Assembly: GCA_018970255.1 (NCBI GenBank)
Contig: JAGWWS010000001.1
Coordinates: forward strand, 109,017-173,016
Origin: Verrucomicrobiota bacterium
GTDB taxonomy: Bacteria; Verrucomicrobiota; Verrucomicrobiia; Chthoniobacterales; Terrimicrobiaceae
Reading direction: 5' to 3'
Length of the DNA: 64,000 nt
The position numbers were made by a program, and so were the translations under genes. The notes under the pieces were generated by a model that was given only the letters and a program-made list of their open reading frames with translations, was not told where the DNA came from and searched no databases. Positions 8,304 to 19,190 of the stretch are shown here, piece after piece (positions within the stretch are counted from its first letter, which is position 1; each line of letters begins with the position of its first letter).

Positions 8304-10151
8304 ATGAACGCCACTTCCGTTCCGCAAACCGGCTCCCCTCGCCCATTGCTCGACCTCGTCACCTCATGGGTGGACCAAATCGCCGCACTCACGCAACCCG
8401 ACGCCGTCTTTTGGTGCGACGGCTCCGCCGAACAGGACCGCGCCATGCGCGAGGCCATCGTCGCCTCGGGCGCCGGCCTTTGGCTCAACCCCGAAAAGCG
8501 CCCGAACTCGCTTCTCGTCCGCAGCGACCCACGCGATGTGGCCCGCGTGGAAGAGCGCACCTACATTTGCTCCCAATCGAAAAAAGACGCCGGCCCCACG
8601 AACAATTGGGAGTCCCCCGAAAAAATGAGAACCCGCCTAAACGGCCTCTTCGCAGGCTGCATGAGGGGCCGCACGATGTTCGCCATCCCTTTCAGCATGG
8701 GCCCCGTGGGCTCGCCGATCGCGCAATACGGCGTCGAAATTTCCGACAGCCCATATGTCGTTGCGAACATGTCGGTGATGACGCGCGTGAGCCCGGCCGT
8801 TTACGCCGAGGTGGAAAAAGCCGGCTCGTTCGTGAAATGCCTCCACTCCGTCGGGCGTCCGCTCGCGCCGGGCGAAAAGGATGTCCCCTGGCCGTGCAAC
8901 CCCGAGAACACCTACATCACCCATTTCCCCGAGGAGCGGCTCATCATGAGCTTCGGCTCGGGCTACGGCGGCAACGCCCTGCTGGGGAAAAAATGCTTCG
9001 CCCTGCGCATCGCCTCGGCCATGGCGCGCGACGAGGGCTGGCTTGCGGAACACATGCTCGTGCTCGGCGTCAAATCCCCGGACGGCGAGAAAACCTATGT
9101 CACAGCTGCCTTCCCCAGCGCCTGCGGCAAAACGAATTTCGCCATGATGGTCCCGCCGGAACCGATGCGCCGGGCGGGTTGGGAAATCACCTGCGTGGGC
9201 GACGACATCGCTTGGATCAAGCCCGGCCCCGACGGCCGCCTGCGCGCCATCAACCCCGAGGCCGGATTTTTCGGCGTCGCCCCGGGCACATCGTATTCAA
9301 GCAACCCGATCGCGATGGATTCCATCAAGAGCGATGCCATTTTCACCAATGTCGCGCTCACCGACGATGGCGATGTCTGGTGGGAAGGCATGACGAAGGA
9401 ACCACCGGCGCACCTCGTCGATTGGCTCGGCCGCGATTGGTCGCCCGGGCAGGCCGGCCCCGATGGCAAGCCCGCCGCTAGCAGCCACCCGAACAGCCGC
9501 TTCACCGCCCCGGCGCGCAATTGCCCGGTCATCGACCCCGATTGGGAAAACCCCGCCGGCGTCCCGATCAGCGCCATCATTTTCGGCGGCCGCCGCTCCA
9601 CGACGATGCCGCTGATTTTCCAGGCGTTCAACTGGTCCCACGGCGTCTTCCTCGGCGCCACGATGGGTTCCGAAACCACGGCCGCCGCCGCGGGCGCGGT
9701 CGGGCAGGTGCGCCGCGACCCGATGGCCATGCTCCCCTTCTGCGGCTACAACATGGGCGACTACTTCGCCCACTGGCTCGGGATGCACCGGCAGATCAAA
9801 TATGTCCCGCGCATTTTCCATGTGAATTGGTTCCGGAAAAACGCAGAGGGGAAATTCCTGTGGCCCGGCTTCGGTGAAAACGCCCGCATTCTCGAGTGGA
9901 TCGTCCAGCGCTGCCGCTTCGGTGCCCACGCGCTCGAGACTCCGATCGGCTGGCTGCCGGACTACTCGGACATCGACATGGAGGGACTCGAAAAAACCGT
10001 GACGCCCGAAATTTTCGCCGAGGCGCAGAGGATTGACACCACCGAGTGGCACCGCGAACTCCTGCTGCAGGACGAACTCTTCATCCGCCTCTACAGCGAA
10101 CTCCCGAAGGAACTCGTCTTCCAGCGCGAACTCTTGATGTCGCGCGTTTGA
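8304..10151 (+). CDS. pckG: Phosphoenolpyruvate carboxykinase (GTP)
   Basis: This 615-residue protein is a full-length GTP-type [20 protein letters not shown] near residue 268 is the kinase-1 P-loop with the hyper-reactive Cys, [16 protein letters not shown] near 299 is the kinase-2 metal site, and [13 protein letters not shown] and [11 protein letters not shown] are further family signatures. It interconverts oxaloacetate and PEP in gluconeogenesis. The start at ATG 8304 gives a typical N-terminus; longer in-frame extensions would run through the palindromic repeat and are unlikely. It converges on the CNB-FHA gene with a 14-bp gap. Confidence 0.96.
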   Translation: MNATSVPQTGSPRPLLDLVTSWVDQIAALTQPDAVFWCDGSAEQDRAMREAIVASGAGLWLNPEKRPNSLLVRSDPRDVARVEERTYICSQSKKDAGPTNNWESPEKMRTRLNGLFAGCMRGRTMFAIPFSMGPVGSPIAQYGVEISDSPYVVANMSVMTRVSPAVYAEVEKAGSFVKCLHSVGRPLAPGEKDVPWPCNPENTYITHFPEERLIMSFGSGYGGNALLGKKCFALRIASAMARDEGWLAEHMLVLGVKSPDGEKTYVTAAFPSACGKTNFAMMVPPEPMRRAGWEITCVGDDIAWIKPGPDGRLRAINPEAGFFGVAPGTSYSSNPIAMDSIKSDAIFTNVALTDDGDVWWEGMTKEPPAHLVDWLGRDWSPGQAGPDGKPAASSHPNSRFTAPARNCPVIDPDWENPAGVPISAIIFGGRRSTTMPLIFQAFNWSHGVFLGATMGSETTAAAAGAVGQVRRDPMAMLPFCGYNMGDYFAHWLGMHRQIKYVPRIFHVNWFRKNAEGKFLWPGFGENARILEWIVQRCRFGAHALETPIGWLPDYSDIDMEGLEKTVTPEIFAEAQRIDTTEWHRELLLQDELFIRLYSELPKELVFQRELLMSRV

Positions 10152-10165
10152 GGCTCAGCCCCGGC

Positions 10166-11044
10166 TCAATCCAAATCGATGCGGAACTTGAACGGCGTGC
10201 GATGCGATCCCACGAGGATCGAATTCTCACCCTTCTTCAGATCGACGGTGAGCGTGGCATAGTTCACCCCGATCGCCGTTCCGTTCACCACCGTTCCCAA
10301 GGTGCTCCCGCGGTCGCGCACGAAATAATTATCCCCCTCGCGCTCGATCGAGCAGTGGCTCCGTGAAACTTGATAAGGCTCCACATCGTCGAGCGGATAA
10401 TCGTTCGCAGAAAAAATGGTCGAGCTGTTTTTGTCTTCAGTGGTGGCCCGCCCGATGCGGAAGGGAAACTTCGAGATCACCACAGGATCCCCGCCGGCCG
10501 AAGTTCGTGATGCGCACAAAGGCGTGGAAGGTTGAATGCGGGCGCGCTTCACGCCCTGGAGAGGTTCGGCTGTTGCGGTTTCCATGGGATTTTCGTTTCG
10601 TGTCTTTTCGATGGGCTGTTGCCGGTGAGGTGCAGGCGGCACGATGGTTTGCCGTCCGTTTGCCAATGTCGCCGCGCGGCTCTCGGCCCGCAGCTTCATC
10701 TCGAGATGAAGACGGTCGTTCACCGTCCTCAATCTCTCGAAAAATGTGGAAAGGTAGGGAAGCAACCGGTGCGGCTGCGACATGATCGCATCATGAAAAT
10801 CGGTCGGACTCATCACCTCGCACTCGGTGTTTTCGACGGTCCGCGCCGTCGCCGAGCGCGGACGCTCGTCCACCATCGCCATCTCGCCGAAGATGTCACC
10901 CGGCCCGAGTTGCGCGAGGATGATCGGCTTGTCCTTGCCTTGAATAGTGATCTCCACCTTCCCGGAGAGGATGCGATACGCCTCTTGGCTTTTTTCGCCC
11001 TCTTCAAAAATCGTGGCCCCGGAGGAAAAAGCAGTCGTCCTCAT
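10166..11044 (-). CDS. Cyclic nucleotide-binding domain plus FHA domain protein
   Basis: Residues ~1-115 form a CRP-type cyclic nucleotide-binding domain (IFEEGEKSQEAYRILSGKVEI, then GDIFGEMAMVDERPRSATARTV, the phosphate-binding cassette). Residues ~120-190 are a low-complexity linker. Residues ~195-292 are an FHA phosphothreonine-binding domain with FRIGRA and VSRSHCSIE, then DRGSTLGTVVNG. No DNA-binding or enzyme domain is present, so it looks like an adaptor that could connect a nucleotide signal to a Ser/Thr kinase. A kinase gene occurs at 46.5-47.9 kb, but a link between them is speculation. Confidence 0.85.
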   Translation of the reverse strand: MRTTAFSSGATIFEEGEKSQEAYRILSGKVEITIQGKDKPIILAQLGPGDIFGEMAMVDERPRSATARTVENTECEVMSPTDFHDAIMSQPHRLLPYLSTFFERLRTVNDRLHLEMKLRAESRAATLANGRQTIVPPAPHRQQPIEKTRNENPMETATAEPLQGVKRARIQPSTPLCASRTSAGGDPVVISKFPFRIGRATTEDKNSSTIFSANDYPLDDVEPYQVSRSHCSIEREGDNYFVRDRGSTLGTVVNGTAIGVNYATLTVDLKKGENSILVGSHRTPFKFRIDLD

Positions 11045-11158
11045 CGGCGTTGGGATAGTCGGGGGAGCGTAGCCATTGTGAGGGTGAGAAAAGTTTTTCC
11101 GAACAGCCCCGATTTTGTCACGAAAATTGACTGAGCATTTTTCGAAAATGACCGTGGC

Positions 11159-13567
11159 CTACTCGGGCGAACTGTTCCAAAACTTCGTCGCTGCCTCACT
11201 CCAATCCCGCGTCTCCACCCGCGCCCTTCCTGCTGCACCCATTGCCCGCGCGCCGGCGGGGTCATCGGCCAGCCTGCGGATCGATTCGGCGAGGTCGTTC
11301 ACATCGAGGGCTTTCGTGATGAAACCGTCCACGCCGTGCGCCACCAGGTCCCTCGGTCCTCCCACATCCGAGACGATGACCGGAATCCCGCTCGCCTGCG
11401 CTTCCAGCACCACATTCCCGAAAGTGTCGGTCGTGCTGGGGAACACAAAAAAATCCGCCGAGGCATACCCGCGTGCCAAATCCTCGCCCGCAAGATACCC
11501 GGTGAAAATCGCATCGCCGAGCAACCGCCGCATCTCGCCCATGTAGGGACCGTCGCCCACGATGATCGGCCGCACCGGCGTCTTCCATTCCGCGAGCCGC
11601 CGCGTCGCCGCCACGAGCAGGTCGAGGTTTTTTTCCTTCGAAACGCGCCCGACGAAAAGCATCGCCGCCTCGCCGGGGCGCAATCCCCGCGCCTCCCAAA
11701 ATCCCCGGTCACGCTTCGAGGGATGGAACAAACGCGTGTCCAACCCCCGCGGCAGAATGCGCAATTGCTCCCGCGGAATCCCGCGCTCGATCCAGCATTT
11801 GCGATAGTCCTCGGAGTTCACATAGATCGTGTCGAGCTGGCTGTAGAACCAGTGCATGTAATTCCAGGTGAGCGTTTCCATGAACGAGTCGTCGGTCAGG
11901 ATCCTCACATATTGCGGGAAGTCGGTGTGGTAGATGCCGACCGCGCGCAGCCCGAGCGCCTTCGCCGCCGCCAGCGCGCAGAGCCCCGTCGGTCCCGGCG
12001 TGCTGATGACAAGTTCGGTGAAACCCTCGCGCTCGAGCCAATCGAAAATCTGCAGCACCGGCGGGAAACTCAGGCGCTGCAATTCGTATTCCGGCAGTTC
12101 GAACTCCCCGATCGGCTCGAAATTTTTCAGCGGCACGCCGTGGTCGGCGACCTCGCTGCGGCAAGTGACGATGGTGAAGTCGTGCCCGCACGCCACGCCG
12201 GCGGCGACCATTTTCCGGATCGTTGTCGCCACGCCGTTCACATCCTCGAGCGTGTCGGTGAACCACGCCCGTTTGGTGTTTTTCAAAAACCCCGGCACCC
12301 CCTCCCCGAGCCCCTGCGCGGTCCCCCGCAGCCAATCGCGCTTCGGCAGCCGGAACGCATGGATATACGGGCCCAGCAACGCCACGATGGGCGCGAGCGG
12401 GATCACCGTCTGGATGCTCTCGAGGAATTTCCCGCGCGAGATTTGCTGGATGAATTCGGTGGCAAAACGGTAGCCGAGCTTGTTGGCAAGCCGGTTCGCG
12501 ATGAGGAACGCCCGCCGCTCGGCCTCGGCGACGCCGGCGGTCTCGAGCGCCATTTCCCGCCGCAGCTCCGGCTGATCGAGGGCTTGCGAGAGCTGCTTCC
12601 AGAGCGACATGTTGCCCGCCTTCGCCATCTCGAAAATTTTCCCGGTGAGGATCCCCTGCGTAAGGAAACCGAACTTGTCCATGAGCGAGAACTCCGTCGG
12701 GTCCTTCCCCTCCATGAACCGCGCGGTGATCTTCTCGAGCAGCGCCCCCGTGGGGTCGCCGGGCTTGAGCGGCAGCCGCGCCTTCGCATACCGGAACGCC
12801 GTGCTGTAGGTCCCGTGCGCCATCGCGAGCGGCGTCCCTTCCCTTCCCCCCGCCTCGCAACGCCCTTCGCGGATGTTTTGCAAAAACTCCGCCACATCCC
12901 TGCAGGGAGCCGAAGCCGTGAACGCCGTGCCGGCCGTGGTCCCGCCATGGTCGTCCGAACCGCCCGTGAAAACCTTGCGCCAAGGCTCGTCGTGCGTGGG
13001 CTCGAGCCCGGTCCGTGCGTTGAAAACTTCGATCTGCCTCGGCGTCAGCCCGCCGAAAACCTCGCGCGCCGTCCGGCTCAACAAGCCGCAATAGCGCCCG
13101 TTCACACCCTCGAAATGCCGGAACAAAAGCGCGAGCCGCTGCAAGTGCGCCGCGCCGAGCTTGCCATTCAAACTGTGGAACGGATGGGCCACCGAATGCG
13201 CGATGCCCTGCTCGAAAAGGTATATTTGCAGGTCGTAAACACTCTCCCGCACCCGCTGGATCTCGCGGTGCTGCGCCTCGTTGATTCCCCACACCAAAAT
13301 GTGCACGCGGCATTCGTCCTCGGGAAAAACCGCCGAGACCTCCTCGCCCACGATCACATCGGGCAGGTCCGCGATTTCGAGGCAGCCATCGATGGTGTTC
13401 TGGTCCGTGAGCGTGACGAACCGCATCCCCGCCGCCCGCAGCATGGAGTAAAGCTCCCTCGGCTCCGACGCGCTCGCCGGGAAATCCAGCCTCCGCAAAA
13501 CCCAATCCGCCGCCCTCACGCTGAACCGCGAGTGGATGTGGAGGTCGGCGCGGGTGGAGGAGTTCAT
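11159..13567 (-). CDS. PHP-domain / group 1 glycosyltransferase fusion protein
   Basis: The 802-residue protein starts at ATG 13567 with RADLHIHSRFSVR, the first metal-binding motif of PHP phosphoesterases. LTDQNTIDG, the HILVWG region, HPFHSLNGKLG and GGSDDHGGTTAGTAF supply further PHP ligands (residues ~1-260). A helical middle follows. From ~residue 410 it is a GT-B glycosyltransferase: donor-side motifs are LFVGRVSKEKNLDLLV, PIIVGDGPYMGEMRRLL and FPSTTDTFGNVVLEAQASG. The GT part would transfer a nucleotide sugar; the PHP part may remove a phosphate from the acceptor or product. It starts 2 bp after the DUF2334 gene, implying a joint envelope role. Confidence 0.83.
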   Translation of the reverse strand: MNSSTRADLHIHSRFSVRAADWVLRRLDFPASASEPRELYSMLRAAGMRFVTLTDQNTIDGCLEIADLPDVIVGEEVSAVFPEDECRVHILVWGINEAQHREIQRVRESVYDLQIYLFEQGIAHSVAHPFHSLNGKLGAAHLQRLALLFRHFEGVNGRYCGLLSRTAREVFGGLTPRQIEVFNARTGLEPTHDEPWRKVFTGGSDDHGGTTAGTAFTASAPCRDVAEFLQNIREGRCEAGGREGTPLAMAHGTYSTAFRYAKARLPLKPGDPTGALLEKITARFMEGKDPTEFSLMDKFGFLTQGILTGKIFEMAKAGNMSLWKQLSQALDQPELRREMALETAGVAEAERRAFLIANRLANKLGYRFATEFIQQISRGKFLESIQTVIPLAPIVALLGPYIHAFRLPKRDWLRGTAQGLGEGVPGFLKNTKRAWFTDTLEDVNGVATTIRKMVAAGVACGHDFTIVTCRSEVADHGVPLKNFEPIGEFELPEYELQRLSFPPVLQIFDWLEREGFTELVISTPGPTGLCALAAAKALGLRAVGIYHTDFPQYVRILTDDSFMETLTWNYMHWFYSQLDTIYVNSEDYRKCWIERGIPREQLRILPRGLDTRLFHPSKRDRGFWEARGLRPGEAAMLFVGRVSKEKNLDLLVAATRRLAEWKTPVRPIIVGDGPYMGEMRRLLGDAIFTGYLAGEDLARGYASADFFVFPSTTDTFGNVVLEAQASGIPVIVSDVGGPRDLVAHGVDGFITKALDVNDLAESIRRLADDPAGARAMGAAGRARVETRDWSEAATKFWNSSPE

Positions 13568-13569
13568 GG

Positions 13570-14328
13570 TTAGCTTCGGCGGGAGAGCAGCCATTGCTGA
13601 TAGGTCATCGCCCCGCCCCCGGCAAGCGCCGCGCCCGCGAGTTCCAAAACCTGCCGCCGAATCGCGCCATGGTCCCAATCCGGCGGATGGATGCCGACCC
13701 TCACCAGAGGCCCTGCGCCGGCCACCGCGAAAAGCGCCCGGTTCCAAACCAAACTGCACGCCCGCCGCCACCCCGCCCGCACGCTCCAAACCAAACTCCG
13801 CGCCCGGTGCACCGACCCCGTTTTGAAATCCACCACCGTCCCGATGCGCGTTGTATAATCAAAACCCATCTCCCGCACCGCCCCTTCCGCCTCCGCCCCC
13901 AGCAACCACGCCGGCGCGATGAAACCCACCGCCCCCACCCCGCACGCCCGCAATTCCCCCATCCCCGCCTCGAGCCTCCGCCGCGCCTCCTCCCGCCCGA
14001 GGTCGTAAAATTCCCCCTCGCCGGCCGTATAATGCTCGGTCACGAGCCTCCGCCCCCAGCCATCCCCCTCGCTCCGGTCGCGCAAATGCCGATACCCGTG
14101 CAGCACCGCCTCATGCCCCTCCGCCACCTTCGCACGAAGCCATTCCGCAAACGCCGCATCCTGCGAAATCCGCCCCTTCCCGTGGTGGTCGGGCACCACG
14201 AGCAGCGACACCCGCCCGCACCCCGCCGCCCGCAAATCCCGCAAAATCCCCTCCGTCCGCACGCCCGTCAGCGGGCTCACATCGTGGACCGAAACCACCA
14301 CAGCTCGCTTTCCCGGGGTTTTTTGCAT
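13570..14328 (-). CDS. DUF2334 polysaccharide deacetylase-like protein
   Basis: From ATG 14328 the product is 252 residues: [20 protein letters not shown] at the N-terminus, then [23 protein letters not shown] and [15 protein letters not shown] segments typical of DUF2334/NodB-fold carbohydrate deacetylases. The metal-site residues (Asp in SVHDVSP, His in HGYRH) are visible. Two in-frame ATGs upstream (14343, 14388) exist, but the longer one would overlap ftsH, which starts divergently at 14364. Coupled to the PHP-glycosyltransferase, it likely acts on a polysaccharide or lipid-linked sugar; the substrate is unknown. Confidence 0.75.
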   Translation of the reverse strand: MQKTPGKRAVVVSVHDVSPLTGVRTEGILRDLRAAGCGRVSLLVVPDHHGKGRISQDAAFAEWLRAKVAEGHEAVLHGYRHLRDRSEGDGWGRRLVTEHYTAGEGEFYDLGREEARRRLEAGMGELRACGVGAVGFIAPAWLLGAEAEGAVREMGFDYTTRIGTVVDFKTGSVHRARSLVWSVRAGWRRACSLVWNRALFAVAGAGPLVRVGIHPPDWDHGAIRRQVLELAGAALAGGGAMTYQQWLLSRRS

Positions 14329-14363
14329 TTGCCAACCCCGCATCTTGCGCGAAGCTTGCCGGA

Positions 14364-16409
<2,046 letters not shown>

Positions 16410-16412
16410 CTG

Positions 16413-16473
16413 GTAACGCGGGCGTAACGCCTGCGGGCGGAAATCATTCGATTTCAGGCGGCACGCCTGACCC
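16413..16473. repeat. Palindromic intergenic repeat, family B, degenerate copy
   Basis: The left arm GTAACGCGGGCGTAACGCCTGC and a right arm CAGGCGGCACGCCTGACCC form an imperfect long hairpin directly after ftsH. It matches the better conserved copy at 62341-62400. Its position just past the stop codon would also allow a transcription-termination role, though there is no T-run. The rest of the gap up to 16607 shows no further structure that I can identify. Confidence 0.6.
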
Positions 16474-16607
16474 ATGAGAGGGCATTCGCGCCGTTGGATG
16501 CCCGGACCCGCGGTCCCGTTCGAAAAGGGCAGCACGCTCAAAGAGCCGGGAAACCGTGCGGGTTCTTCAAAGTTGCTTGTCTACCAAACCGCGCTTACGC
16601 TGATCGC

Positions 16608-16829
16608 GTGGAACGCATCACCATTGATCCCGCCGTCATGTCCGGAAAGCCTTGCATACGGGGACTTCGAGTGACGGTGGCTAATATTCTGCGGCAATTA
16701 GCCAACCATCGCACAACCGCCGAGATTCTCACAGCCTACCCCTATCTCGAGCCCGGGGACATCGACGCCTGCCTGGCATACGCCGCCCTGCGGGTCGAAG
16801 ACGAGGAGCTTGCGGTGTCTGCCGCGTGA
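16608..16829 (+). CDS. DUF433 protein, probable antitoxin
   Basis: This 73-residue protein starts at GTG 16608 (VERITIDPAVMSGKPCIRGL), the conserved N-terminus of DUF433. A helix-turn-helix-like part follows (TVANILRQLANHRTTAEILT, then YLEPGDIDACLAYAA). DUF433 proteins are commonly paired with PIN-like DUF5615 proteins, and the partner follows here with a GTGA overlap. A DNA-binding antitoxin role is inferred from that pairing. The upstream start at 16494 would add an unrelated extension. Confidence 0.82.
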   Translation: MERITIDPAVMSGKPCIRGLRVTVANILRQLANHRTTAEILTAYPYLEPGDIDACLAYAALRVEDEELAVSAA

Positions 16830-17200
16830 GGTTTTTGGTGGACATGAATCTCAGCCCGGACTGGTTGCCGGTTCTGGCCAACCAGGGTTGGGAAGCGCGT
16901 CACTGGAGTTCCATCGGGAGGGGAAACGAACCCGATCCCGTCCTCTTGGATTGGGCGCGGGCGAACAGCCACATTCTTTTGACTCAAGATTTGGATTTTT
17001 CCCAGATCCTCTATGCCACTCAAGTGTCTGGCCCGAGCGTGGTTCTTTTGCGGATGGAGAATGAATTTGACGCCTCGGTGAAAAAGCATGTTTGCACCGC
17101 GTTACGTGAAGCCGGCCCCGCTCTGAAAGCCGGAGCACTGCTCACGCTCACACCCAAGCGGGCCAGGCTACGCAGGCTTCCGGTTATCCCAAGCGAATAG
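16826..17200 (+). CDS. DUF5615 PIN-like protein, probable toxin
   Basis: The 124-residue product (GTG start) begins MRFLVDMNLSPDWLPVL, where the first Asp of the PIN-like/Mut7-C site is visible. It continues with GHWS-like RHWSSIGRG, a second acidic site DPVLLDWARANSHILLTQD and a third in DLDFSQIL. This is the usual DUF5615 pattern, a predicted nuclease fold. It overlaps the DUF433 gene by 4 bp (GTGA), as expected for a coupled pair. Toxicity is inferred and not visible in the sequence. Confidence 0.8.
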   Translation: MRFLVDMNLSPDWLPVLANQGWEARHWSSIGRGNEPDPVLLDWARANSHILLTQDLDFSQILYATQVSGPSVVLLRMENEFDASVKKHVCTALREAGPALKAGALLTLTPKRARLRRLPVIPSE

Positions 17201-17246
17201 CCCGCCGAAAAACATGGTGGGTGCTGCGCGCCATCGTCGCCCACCT

Positions 17247-17331
17247 GCCGGCCGACGCCGCCCACGAGCCCCCCACCCAAATCAAACCCGAATTCCCCTC
17301 CGGCGGGCTCCCCTCCCCAGCCCCGGCATAG
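17247..17331. repeat. 85-bp direct repeat, copy 2 (displaced copy of the ftsH 3' end)
   Basis: It has the same length as copy 1 at 16325-16409 and ends at a TAG in the same place. It is not preceded by any ftsH reading frame beyond this point, so it is a non-coding remnant. The substitutions are mostly single transversions or transitions in the CCTCCC/CCCCCC-type runs. Confidence 0.85.
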
Positions 17332-17346
17332 GAAAAGCCCAGCCCC

Positions 17347-17370
17347 GTAGCGCAGGCGTCCCGCCCGCAG
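17347..17370. repeat. Family B repeat, left arm only
   Basis: GTAGCGCAGGCGTCCCGCCCGC matches the left arm of the complete hairpin at 62341-62400. The right arm is missing, so this is a truncated copy. It follows the displaced ftsH fragment at nearly the same offset as the family B copy that follows ftsH itself. Confidence 0.6.
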
Positions 17371-17398
17371 TCATTCAAACCGACCCCACGCCTCGCGG

Positions 17399-17482
17399 GG
17401 AGGGCGCTGGTTGCCCATGCGGGCATAACCTTCCACCCTTCGGTTGGGTGGAGGCGCTCCCGCGCGGGTTTTGTCAGCGCCG
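17399..17482. repeat. Family C palindromic repeat interrupted by 60 bp
   Basis: GGAGGGCGCTG at 17399-17409 and TTTGTCAGCGCCG at 17470-17482 together give the 24-bp unit seen uninterrupted at 51220-51243. Here 60 bp are inserted exactly between the two halves, and the insert contains a CCACCC/GGGTGG hairpin. Confidence 0.55.
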
Positions 17483-17683
17483 CTGTTTTTGGACTCCGCA
17501 TACAGTTCCTTCCAAAATCGCTCTTTTGGCCTGAAGCTTGGGCACCGACGGAGCGTCGCCCTCCGGAAATCATCGAGTTCAGCGAACCGGTGGAAGGGGT
17601 CTCACCAAATCGAATGAATCGAATTCAAAACCAAAAAACCAACTTTCACCCCCCATCGACAGTGCCATTTCAAATGCATCCCA

Positions 17684-17712
17684 TTGATTTTAGTAATTTG
17701 TCTGTGTATTGA
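17684..17712 (+). promoter_or_regulatory. Candidate promoter of the VapB/VapC-like pair
   Basis: TTGATT at 17684-17689 and TATTGA at 17707-17712 are separated by 17 bp, in an AT-rich pocket unlike the surrounding DNA. A direct repeat TCTGTGTAT occurs twice (17701-17709 and 17713-17721), overlapping the -10 region and the ATG at 17720, and could be an operator for autoregulation. The very short distance to the ATG would imply a leaderless or nearly leaderless message. Confidence 0.4.
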
Positions 17713-17719
17713 TCTGTGT

Positions 17720-17956
17720 ATGGCAACGAAAACACTTTCCGTGGATGAAGACGCCTACCTTCGATTGGTTGCCGCCAAACGGGACCGCCGGGAATCCTTC
17801 TCCGCCGTCATCAAGCGAGCCCGTTGGGAGACCGGCGCGAAGCGTTGCGGCGACCTGCTTGCCCGAGCTTCGGGCCGTGTCCCCTCGGAAATCCTCGACC
17901 AACTCGACCGCGCCCAGGCCGCCGACGCACCACCCCGCGACCCATGGAAGCCCTGA
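17720..17956 (+). CDS. VapB-like antitoxin (DUF217 type)
   Basis: This 78-residue protein starts at ATG 17720 (MATKTLSVDEDAYLRLVAAK). The pattern of an N-terminal beta strand, then DEDAYLRL, then ESFSAVIKRA, is the ribbon-helix-helix form of short antitoxins of the DUF217 group. The C-terminal half, which would wrap the toxin, is charged and Pro-rich at the end. It overlaps the PIN toxin by 13 bp. The upstream in-frame ATG at 17684 would run through the promoter and is rejected. Confidence 0.8.
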   Translation: MATKTLSVDEDAYLRLVAAKRDRRESFSAVIKRARWETGAKRCGDLLARASGRVPSEILDQLDRAQAADAPPRDPWKP

Positions 17957-18336
17957 TTTTCGACACCACCTTTTTGATCGATTTCCAACGCGAACGCCAA
18001 ACCGGCTGGGGCGCGGCCCACGCCTTTTTGGAAGCACATTCCGGCCACTCCGCCTTTCTGCCCGTCACGGCTTACGGTGAATTCGCCGAAGGATTCCCGA
18101 CCCGCACCGACGCCGCATTCCTCTCGATGGTGGAATCCTTCGAGTTGCTGCCGGTCACCCGCGAGGTGGCGAACACCTACGCCAAAATCACCCGTAGCCT
18201 TCGCGCTCGGGGCGGCCTCATCGGAGCGAACGACCTTTGGATCGCCGCCTCGGCGCTGGAAAAAAACCTCCCGCTCGTGACACGAGACACGAGGGAATTT
18301 TCGAGAATACCAGATCTCGAAGTTCGCTCCTACTGA
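17944..18336 (+). CDS. VapC-like PIN-domain ribonuclease toxin
   Basis: The 130-residue PIN protein begins MEALIFDTTFLIDFQRER, giving the first catalytic Asp. A conserved Glu follows in TAYGEFAEGF, then GANDLWIAASAL and LVTRDTREFSRI supply the third and fourth acidic residues. VapC toxins cleave tRNA or rRNA and are held inactive by VapB. The gene is second in the operon and its stop codon lies within a hairpin at 18334-18348. Confidence 0.85.
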   Translation: MEALIFDTTFLIDFQRERQTGWGAAHAFLEAHSGHSAFLPVTAYGEFAEGFPTRTDAAFLSMVESFELLPVTREVANTYAKITRSLRARGGLIGANDLWIAASALEKNLPLVTRDTREFSRIPDLEVRSY

Positions 18337-18348
18337 CCGGCCCGGTCA
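18334..18348. terminator. 15-bp perfect palindrome at converging gene ends
   Basis: TGACCGG-C-CCGGTCA spans the stop codon of the VapC-like gene and lies 22 bp from the stop of the convergent sulfatase-modifying-factor-like gene. The strong stem could halt transcription in both directions. There is no U-tract, so a simple intrinsic terminator is not proven. Confidence 0.4.
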
Positions 18349-18370
18349 GGTCCGCAGCCTCCACTCCCGC

Positions 18371-19093
18371 TCAGCGACTCAACGGCGCGCCCAGCACAGC
18401 GCGAAATCCAAAGCTCGTGTAGCGCGCATCGGGATAGCCGAGATCGTTGCGGAAAGATGACTTCATGCGATCCGGATAACCGTTGAACCAGGAAGCACCG
18501 CGAAGCACGCGGCACTCGTTGGCGCGATCGTAGAAATCGTGGCACCACTCCCAGACATTTCCGCCGAGGTCGTAAATGCCAAATTGGTTCGCCGGGAAAG
18601 TTCCGACCGGTGAAGTGAATTCGAAATCATCCACGCCGAGTTCCTGCGAGTAGTTGCCGGAATTTTTCGGCGGCGGCCAATCTGTCCCCCAGGGAAACCC
18701 ATCCGCGTGTCCACTGCGCTCGTCGGGGCGCGCCCCACTCTCATGCGGCAGCCCCACCGCCGCGCTCCACTCCATGTCGCTCGGCAAACGGTAAACCAAC
18801 TCTTTTGGAATTTTCCCGGACTCCTGTTCGGTCTTCGTGAGCCATTTGCAAAATTCCGAAGCCTCGCGCCAAACCACATTCACGGCCGGGTGATTGTTGT
18901 TCGATCCATGGGCCTGCTCCGGCATGGGGATTCCGTGGGCGGATGTGTAAGCCTCGAAGTCACGCACCCGAACGGGCCAGATCGAAAAAAGAGTGGAGAA
19001 GCGCGGCACAGGCACGAACCGCATTCCGAGAGAGTTTTCAAACGGCGAATCCTTCGCCGCCGCCGCAGGAGTGGATGCTGTCTGTTCGCTCAT
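18371..19093 (-). CDS. Formylglycine-generating enzyme (SUMF1)-like protein
   Basis: The 240-residue protein shows the FGE-sulfatase/SUMF1 fold: FENSLGMRFVPVP at the N-terminus, HPAVNVVWREASEFCKWLT near residue 67, YRLPSDMEWSAAVGL near 100, YDLGGNVWEWCHDFYD near 180, and VLRGASWFNG with SFGFRAVL at the end. Family members range from true formylglycine-generating enzymes to structural or kinase-associated C-type-lectin-like proteins. The paired Cys residues of aerobic FGE are not evident, so catalytic activity is doubtful. No sulfatase gene is nearby. A signal peptide is not seen. Confidence 0.8.
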   Translation of the reverse strand: MSEQTASTPAAAAKDSPFENSLGMRFVPVPRFSTLFSIWPVRVRDFEAYTSAHGIPMPEQAHGSNNNHPAVNVVWREASEFCKWLTKTEQESGKIPKELVYRLPSDMEWSAAVGLPHESGARPDERSGHADGFPWGTDWPPPKNSGNYSQELGVDDFEFTSPVGTFPANQFGIYDLGGNVWEWCHDFYDRANECRVLRGASWFNGYPDRMKSSFRNDLGYPDARYTSFGFRAVLGAPLSR

Positions 19094-19153
19094 GAAAAAG
19101 TTTCAACCACAAAATCCCCGCCCCGCCAAGCACGGGGAGGTGAAGGAATTATC

Positions 19154-19170
19154 GGAGCGCCAGACGCTCC
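19154..19170. repeat. Palindrome GGAGCG-CCAGA-CGCTCC
   Basis: A 6-bp stem with a 5-base loop lies 20 bp beyond the stop of the NlpC/P60-like gene and is followed by a second stem, CCGCC/GGCGG. It is placed where a terminator for the long minus-strand glycosidase operon would be expected. It may equally be another short dispersed repeat. Confidence 0.4.
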
Positions 19171-19190
19171 GCCCCACCCTTCGGCGGGGA

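Larger units (their letters stand above)
17201..17719. other. Gene-free 519-bp stretch containing relic and repeats
   Basis: No credible gene is seen. The segment holds the 85-bp ftsH 3'-end copy (17247-17331), a family B half-repeat (17347-17370), an interrupted family C repeat (17399-17482) enclosing a small CCACCC/GGGTGG hairpin, and then an AT-richer stretch from about 17600 that probably carries the promoter of the VapBC-like pair. Confidence 0.7.

Noticed and set aside
11336..13573. 745-codon plus-strand open frame opposite the PHP-glycosyltransferase gene
   Set aside because: The minus-strand gene has complete domain motifs, while this frame gives Arg/Pro-rich low-complexity protein.
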